Shown: one piece after another, positions 5,441 to 10,096 of the stretch
Position numbering within the stretch: the stretch's first letter is position 1
Layout of the letters: each line of letters opens with the position of its first letter
Source: Maribacter sp.
Lineage (GTDB): Bacteria > Bacteroidota > Bacteroidia > Flavobacteriales > Flavobacteriaceae
Length of the DNA stretch: 10,096 nt
NCBI GenBank assembly: GCA_018679695.1
Contig: JAHHKH010000271.1
Span: forward strand, 1 to 10,096
Direction: 5' to 3'
Notes under the pieces: generated by a model
Databases searched by the model: none
The model's input: the letters and a program-made list of their open reading frames with translations, nothing else
What the model was told of the DNA's origin: nothing
Translations under genes and position numbers: made by a program

Positions 5441-7801
5441 ATGAACTATAGAAAAGATATTGACGGTCTTAGAGCCATTGCCGTACTACTGGTTATTTTT
5501 TGTCATCTAGATATTTGGGGTTTCGCTGGCGGCTTTCTAGGGGTTGATATTTTCTTCGTTATTTCAGGGTTTTTGATTACTTCCAATATTGTCACAAAAT
5601 TGAATGAGGGTAGATTTTCTTTCAAAGGGTTCTACATTAATCGAATAAAGAGGATAGCACCAGTACTGATTGTTATTTTGTTATTACTTACTGTTTTCAA
5701 TGTTTTTGTATTACTTCCAGACCCCTTAAAAAATTATTTGGACTTTTTGCCCTATGTCACTTTAGGTCTTGGCAATTATGCTGCAGCCGATCTAAGCACT
5801 GGTTATTTTGATGCGGTTTCGGAAAGATACCAACTGCTACATACTTGGTCCTTGGGTGTAGAAGAACAGTTTTATTTAATAGTTCCTGTCCTCTTTTTTC
5901 TTATTTGGAAAATAAGGAATATTGCGGCAAGGAATATTTTGATACTGTTTATATACCTGATCTCAATAGCCATAAGCATTTATTTTGTTGAGTTTACGAC
6001 AGATGTGAAGGCAAACTATTATTTACTTCATACTAGATTTTTTGAAATATTTTCGGGTTCTATGTTGGCTGTTTTTTATAGGAACACACCAAACATCAAT
6101 TCAAAACTGGGCATTGGATTAGGATATTTTTTTTCAATTTTAGGGCTATTTTACTTCTCGTATATTTTTAATGGTCAAAGTTCTTGGCCTGGAATCAACG
6201 CCCTAATAGTGTCCCTCATTACAGTTTTGATAATTTACCTGGGCAAAGCGGAGAATACTGGCTCGAAAATAAAGTGGATTTTAGAGCATAATGCCGTGCG
6301 GTTAATTGGTAAGATCTCATACAGTCTTTATTTATGGCATTGGATTATTATCGCTACTATGGTAGAGTTTGGATATGACGTTAATCAATTTTCTATTTTA
6401 GAAAAATTGGCACTTTTGTTTTTTGTGATGATTCCTATTTCCTATTTAAGTTGGAAATTCATTGAAAACACCTTTAGATATCGCATAGTTTATAAATTGA
6501 GATATGCCTTTGCCTTATGGGTACTTCTTCCATTTTTATGTTTTATAGGTCTTTATAAGTATCAAGAATCACAGCCCGAGCATTTTTACCCAACTACGGA
6601 TATTGATGATACTACATACAAGTTCAATCACATTAAAACCCCTCATCTTCCAATATCTAAAAATCCCCTAACTGTAGAGTTGTATAAATCCTATAAAAGA
6701 AGTGAATATTTTGTTGGGGATTTTAGAAATAAGCAGAACCATGAAAGTGGTTTAAAAGTACAAACTGATGATGCCCAAGTGCTTATTCTGGCCAATTCCC
6801 ATTTTCATGCATTCAAGGACTTTGTACACAATCAATTGAAGGAAAAAGAATTGATTGGGCATGTTTTGCATGAAAGCAATCCAAAGGTTTATGGATATAA
6901 AAATGCGGAAAAAATATATCGCGCACTTTTAAAGGGAAAAAAGTTTGTACTCATTTGGGTACGACCAGACCCGGTAAATTTAGGGAAAACCAATGTCGAC
7001 TGGCGTGACTGGATGATTCAAGAAGCATTAAAACTTGGGGTAAAACCTATAGTTTATGTTTCAGGTCTCGAATTGGGTTCGGCGAACGTCGCTAGAAAAT
7101 ATATCTATGCCAATAAAGTTTTTGGTTCAAAATTGGCGGAAAAGGAAAATAGGGCAAAGCTTTTTTCGAATATTCCCAGTTTAAAGGAAACACAAGCATT
7201 ATGTGAGAAATATTTGAATAAAGTAAGGTGGATTGACATGAAACCTCTGATGTGTAAGAATGACTCCTGTGAATTATGGTCCAATGAGACTTTTGCCTTG
7301 TTCGATAAGCATCATATTACCAGAAGTATTGGGGTAAATCTAGGTAAGGAATATGGAATGGAATATGGGAATATGTTCTCCGACAATTGGGTGCAACCCA
7401 AGATATTTCTCAACTCGGATATGTTTGTTAATGAAGCTTCCCATGAAAACATAACCGAAAAAGGGTTTTCAGGCCAAGAACAGGGGTATGAATATAGCAT
7501 TAGCTTTACTGATAAGAGAATTGTTGTAAAGAAAACGTACAATCCAAAAAATGATGATGGCACGATGTTCTTTTTTCATGTATTCCCTGAAAACCTGGAA
7601 GATTTGCCGCCAAATAGGCAAAAGCATGGCTTTACGAATCTTGATGTAAAAGGAAAAGTAATGAATACATTCTTCAATGATGAGTCTATTTTTTATGGGT
7701 TCAACCAAATACCTGATTATGGGATTAAATCTATTAATATTGGCCACTTTAAACCAAAAGGGGATAAATATTTTGAAAAGCGGTTCTTGGTAAAAAATTA
7801 A
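5441..7801 (+). CDS. OafA/YrhL-like membrane O-acyltransferase with SGNH-like and extra C-terminal domains
   Basis: The 786-residue protein begins with the hallmark of the acyltransferase-3 family: YRKDIDGLRAIAVLLVIFCH, including R11 and H22, then GGFLGVDIFFVISGFLI at 30-46 and LLHTWSLGVEEQFYL at 132-146. About ten membrane segments run to residue 372. The region from about 445 to 635 resembles the SGNH-like domain often fused to such enzymes: LILANSHFHAF with candidate nucleophile S453 and FDKHHIT with D622 and H625 as the D-x-x-H pair. The usual GDS is ANS here. Residues about 650-786 form an additional beta-rich domain, with a FFFHVFPENLEDLPPNR stretch at 710-726, that I cannot name. The family moves acetyl or other acyl groups across the inner membrane onto glycans such as O-antigen. 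The start is fixed by the conserved N-terminus; no strong ribosome site is visible. It is the first gene of the right-hand + strand block, 30 bases before the flippase. Confidence 0.9.
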   Translation: MNYRKDIDGLRAIAVLLVIFCHLDIWGFAGGFLGVDIFFVISGFLITSNIVTKLNEGRFSFKGFYINRIKRIAPVLIVILLLLTVFNVFVLLPDPLKNYLDFLPYVTLGLGNYAAADLSTGYFDAVSERYQLLHTWSLGVEEQFYLIVPVLFFLIWKIRNIAARNILILFIYLISIAISIYFVEFTTDVKANYYLLHTRFFEIFSGSMLAVFYRNTPNINSKLGIGLGYFFSILGLFYFSYIFNGQSSWPGINALIVSLITVLIIYLGKAENTGSKIKWILEHNAVRLIGKISYSLYLWHWIIIATMVEFGYDVNQFSILEKLALLFFVMIPISYLSWKFIENTFRYRIVYKLRYAFALWVLLPFLCFIGLYKYQESQPEHFYPTTDIDDTTYKFNHIKTPHLPISKNPLTVELYKSYKRSEYFVGDFRNKQNHESGLKVQTDDAQVLILANSHFHAFKDFVHNQLKEKELIGHVLHESNPKVYGYKNAEKIYRALLKGKKFVLIWVRPDPVNLGKTNVDWRDWMIQEALKLGVKPIVYVSGLELGSANVARKYIYANKVFGSKLAEKENRAKLFSNIPSLKETQALCEKYLNKVRWIDMKPLMCKNDSCELWSNETFALFDKHHITRSIGVNLGKEYGMEYGNMFSDNWVQPKIFLNSDMFVNEASHENITEKGFSGQEQGYEYSISFTDKRIVVKKTYNPKNDDGTMFFFHVFPENLEDLPPNRQKHGFTNLDVKGKVMNTFFNDESIFYGFNQIPDYGIKSINIGHFKPKGDKYFEKRFLVKN

Positions 7802-7831
7802 AAGTATATTTCTAAAACTAAAGATTTTTTA

Positions 7832-9160
7832 ATGTCAGGTAATGCCACTTATTCTTCCAAAAATATACTTAATAAAGCCATATTCAATATAGCATTTCAA
7901 ATAGTACCCATTGCCGCAGCCCTAATTCTCACACCATTTTTGATAAATAATATGGGAAAGGATTTATGGGCAAAATTTGCTACTGGTGTTAGCATTATTT
8001 TCTTGTCGAATTATTTTTCATTTGGTATAGGACCTACCCTAAATCGAAGAGTGGCTGAAATAATCGGATTGAACGAGAATCAAAGAATTGGCAAGGAGCT
8101 GAAAGAATGTACGGCGCTTTCCGTTGTGTTGGGGGTCGTATTTTTTATCATATTACAGCTGTTGTTATACTTCAGTTATACATCAAATGCATTTAGCATA
8201 CTGAAGTCTGAAACCGATTTTCAATTTTATTTGATTATCCTTTTGGTTTTTGTCATGGCATTTGCGATTATACCTTATAAATCATTGCTTGAATCTTTTA
8301 GCGACTTTTACTTTTTGGCAATCGCAAGGGCTTTCGCTGCTTCAATGTTGTTTATAATTCCCGCAATGTTCATTGTGTTCGAAGAGATTTCCCTGGTTTT
8401 TATAGCTGTGGCATTGGCGATTTTTTATATATTTCTTTATGCAGCATATTATTTACGGGTATTAGGGCATCAGCATAAGTTTTCGTTTAAATTAATATCG
8501 CCCTATTCATTGGGGTTTTTAAAATCTATTTTCAAAATAAATAGTGGCTTTCTAAAGGAGACATTTTTCTTTAGCTTATTCTTTTTGACTTCGGCGATTG
8601 TTTTGTTTTTTGATCGGTTTTACTATCCCATTTTTTTCGATACCAAAATAATTTCCGATCAGGTTACAATGCTTGACCTTTTTAATAGGATTGCCATTGT
8701 TACGGGTACGATTTCGCTCGTATATTTCTCTGCAATTTCTGTTTGGTTTAATGAAGGAAAGCTCAACAAGATCAAGACAAATTTAAAACGACAGTTGGTG
8801 ATGGTTGGGGTGGTATTTTTATTGATCATTTTGATCAGTTACTTTTTCTTAGGTGATATTTTACACTGGTGGCTTGGTGAAAGCTATTCCAAGTTTATTG
8901 AAAACAACTCCTTATTTCTGCTTCTGGGTGTCCTATCCGTGAACTTCACGATTTTATTGATTAGGCCCTTACAGGCCATAGGCGAAATCAAAACGGTAAG
9001 TCTGTTTTTGGTGATGTCCACGATTGTATACCTTTGCATTGTTATTGTATTGGGAATAAATCGCTCAATAGAATTGCATTTTGCGGCACTATTTACCAAG
9101 GCATTTTTTGATATTGTCATATTCACATATTTATTAAAAAGAAAACATCTTTTATGGTAG
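7832..9160 (+). CDS. wzx: Wzx-type polysaccharide flippase (MOP superfamily)
   Basis: The 442-residue protein is almost wholly hydrophobic with about 12 predicted membrane segments, roughly at 17-38, 48-68, 95-117, 131-150, 160-184, 186-208, 243-262, 283-303, 322-341, 358-380, 388-409 and 414-435. Charged residues cluster in the loops between them. The segment SNYFSFGIGPTLNRRVAEIIG (59-79, loop after the second helix) matches the pattern of Wzx and other polysaccharide exporters, and total length is typical. Its role would be to flip an undecaprenyl-linked repeat unit across the inner membrane. Sequence divergence in this family is high, so the identity rests on topology, the short motif and context. 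The gene starts 30 bases after the acyltransferase, without a clear promoter, and its stop overlaps the next start by 7 bases. A teichoic- or lipid-type MOP exporter is a less likely alternative. Confidence 0.85.
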   Translation: MSGNATYSSKNILNKAIFNIAFQIVPIAAALILTPFLINNMGKDLWAKFATGVSIIFLSNYFSFGIGPTLNRRVAEIIGLNENQRIGKELKECTALSVVLGVVFFIILQLLLYFSYTSNAFSILKSETDFQFYLIILLVFVMAFAIIPYKSLLESFSDFYFLAIARAFAASMLFIIPAMFIVFEEISLVFIAVALAIFYIFLYAAYYLRVLGHQHKFSFKLISPYSLGFLKSIFKINSGFLKETFFFSLFFLTSAIVLFFDRFYYPIFFDTKIISDQVTMLDLFNRIAIVTGTISLVYFSAISVWFNEGKLNKIKTNLKRQLVMVGVVFLLIILISYFFLGDILHWWLGESYSKFIENNSLFLLLGVLSVNFTILLIRPLQAIGEIKTVSLFLVMSTIVYLCIVIVLGINRSIELHFAALFTKAFFDIVIFTYLLKRKHLLW

Positions 9161-10096
9161 ACAAAGTATTGATTTACGAGGTTCATTTCTCGAACATTAA
9201 TAGATATGTTGTGCCCTTGGCCAAACATTTGATTGAAAATGAAATATCAAAGGAAGTGGTAGTGGTTTATGACTCTTTTGTTGAAAGTGATAAAATTGAT
9301 TTGGGAAGCTTGAGGAATGTTTCACATCATTCGGTAAAAAAAGAGTTTAACAAACAGAAAAATGTAGTAAATAAGAATGTGGTTTTTCTGAATTATAGTT
9401 ACAGGATAACTGATTTGTATTGGACCTATAAATTTAAAAAACGTGGTATTTATTGTTGCCAAATTCAACACGGAATGTATGCCGAGTTTTTGGAACGTAG
9501 CTTTTTAGGATACTTTTCTGCATTGAATAGAAAACTCACTTACCTGAAATATCTTTTATCGTTTTTACTTAAGTTTGATTTGGCAATTTTTATTTATTTA
9601 TTCAATAAGGATTTTCTCAAGTCATTTAGAATCAATAGTTATATTGAAAAGCGCAAGAAAAAGATTGCGCCTGTACAATCTGACCATGTTTTTGTTTGGG
9701 GCGAATATTGGAAAGAATGGTTCATGAATAACCATTATTATTTGTCCAAGGATTTGTTCACTATCATTGGCAACCCCGATTACCATACATTTATTAAGCA
9801 TTCTAAACATGAAATGCAAAGAGACAAGGTTTGTTATATTGCACAGACCTTTGTAGAGGATGGGAGAATGGAGAGGAATGATTATAAGAAAATAATCGAC
9901 AAGTTTGCTGAAGCCTTAAAAGAAAGATTAATCATTAAATTGCATCCAAGATCCGATAAATCGATTTTTGAACATGTAATAAAAATGAATGGCGAGATAA
10001 CCTATGATTTTCCTATCTCTGGTTTTTATATAGGCCATTATTCTTCGGTTTTAGCCTTGGCCATTAACATGGATAGCAAAGTATTCTTATTGGAAA
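9154..10096 (+). CDS. Glycosyltransferase-like protein of polysialyltransferase / CDP-glycerol phosphotransferase type (3' end outside window)
   Basis: An ATG at 9154 opens a frame that stays free of stops for 314 codons to the window edge, so the gene is incomplete. It overlaps the flippase stop in ATGGTAG, a typical arrangement for translational coupling. Visible motifs suit a GT-B enzyme of the group that includes bacterial polysialyltransferases and TagF-like phosphotransferases: IQHGMYAEF at about 104-112, VFVWGEYWKEW near 180-189, a GNPDYH stretch at 206-211, the IKLHPR motif at 261-266 (the HP pair that binds the donor phosphate in those families) and GHYSSVLALA at 294-303 (the SS motif). 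No membrane segment of Wzy type is seen; a hydrophobic stretch at about 130-149 may be a membrane-contact helix. It should act in the cytoplasm on a lipid-linked or growing glycan. The donor is unknown: a nonulosonate, other sugar or polyol phosphate are all possible. Confidence 0.75.
   Translation, partial: MVDKVLIYEVHFSNINRYVVPLAKHLIENEISKEVVVVYDSFVESDKIDLGSLRNVSHHSVKKEFNKQKNVVNKNVVFLNYSYRITDLYWTYKFKKRGIYCCQIQHGMYAEFLERSFLGYFSALNRKLTYLKYLLSFLLKFDLAIFIYLFNKDFLKSFRINSYIEKRKKKIAPVQSDHVFVWGEYWKEWFMNNHYYLSKDLFTIIGNPDYHTFIKHSKHEMQRDKVCYIAQTFVEDGRMERNDYKKIIDKFAEALKERLIIKLHPRSDKSIFEHVIKMNGEITYDFPISGFYIGHYSSVLALAINMDSKVFLLE

Noticed and set aside
7345..7376. Short repeated GGAATATGG-like units in the acyltransferase gene
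   Set aside because: They encode an ordinary EYGMEYGNM stretch, are imperfect and too short to suggest slippage or a functional repeat.
8884..9228. Minus-strand open frame of 114 codons
   Set aside because: It is antisense to the flippase and the start of the next transferase, with no recognisable motif; a shadow of the coding strand.
1..10096. Insertion sequences, tRNA genes, CRISPR arrays or integration sites
   Set aside because: No transposase, integrase, spaced direct repeats or tRNA-like cloverleaf was seen by eye; a computed search would be needed to exclude short remnants.

Overview
The window reads as part of a surface-polysaccharide (O-antigen, capsule or exopolysaccharide) gene cluster from a member of the Bacteroidota, most likely a flavobacterium. 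I base this on the AT-rich DNA, the absence of clear Shine-Dalgarno sites before most genes, exact matches to the Bacteroidota TAnnTTTG -7 promoter box in the one sizeable intergenic gap, and the gene content. The assignment is an inference; no rRNA or other marker gene is present.

Left block (1-3425, + strand): five tightly packed genes with gaps of only 1 to 3 bases. They are the C-terminal end of an HpcH/HpaI-family aldolase, an extended-SDR sugar epimerase/dehydratase, a 6-phosphogluconolactonase-family protein, a HAD-superfamily phosphatase and a D-2-hydroxyacid dehydrogenase of the phosphoglycerate dehydrogenase type. The block has no transferase or transporter and looks like a small-molecule module that makes a sugar, sugar acid or hydroxy-acid building block. 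The product is not determined.

Middle (3446-5440): one minus-strand gene runs convergently into the left block. It encodes a membrane-anchored right-handed beta-helix protein of the pectate-lyase-3 type with a C-terminal region resembling phage tail-spike or appendage modules. Its listed-longest start would be a TTG codon; the ATG at 5221 is more plausible. A divergent regulatory gap of about 220 bases follows, with candidate promoter boxes in both directions, a short perfect hairpin and two AT palindromes spaced 30 bases apart.

Right block (5441-10096, + strand): an OafA-like membrane O-acyltransferase fused to an SGNH-like domain and an extra C-terminal domain I cannot name, then a Wzx-type flippase, then a glycosyltransferase-like gene of the polysialyltransferase / CDP-glycerol phosphotransferase type. 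The last gene overlaps the flippase stop by 7 bases and runs off the end of the window. Together these fit a Wzx/Wzy-type pathway: the left block supplies a building block, the transferase assembles it, the acyltransferase decorates the glycan and the flippase exports the lipid-linked unit. The beta-helix protein could act on the finished polymer outside the cytoplasm.
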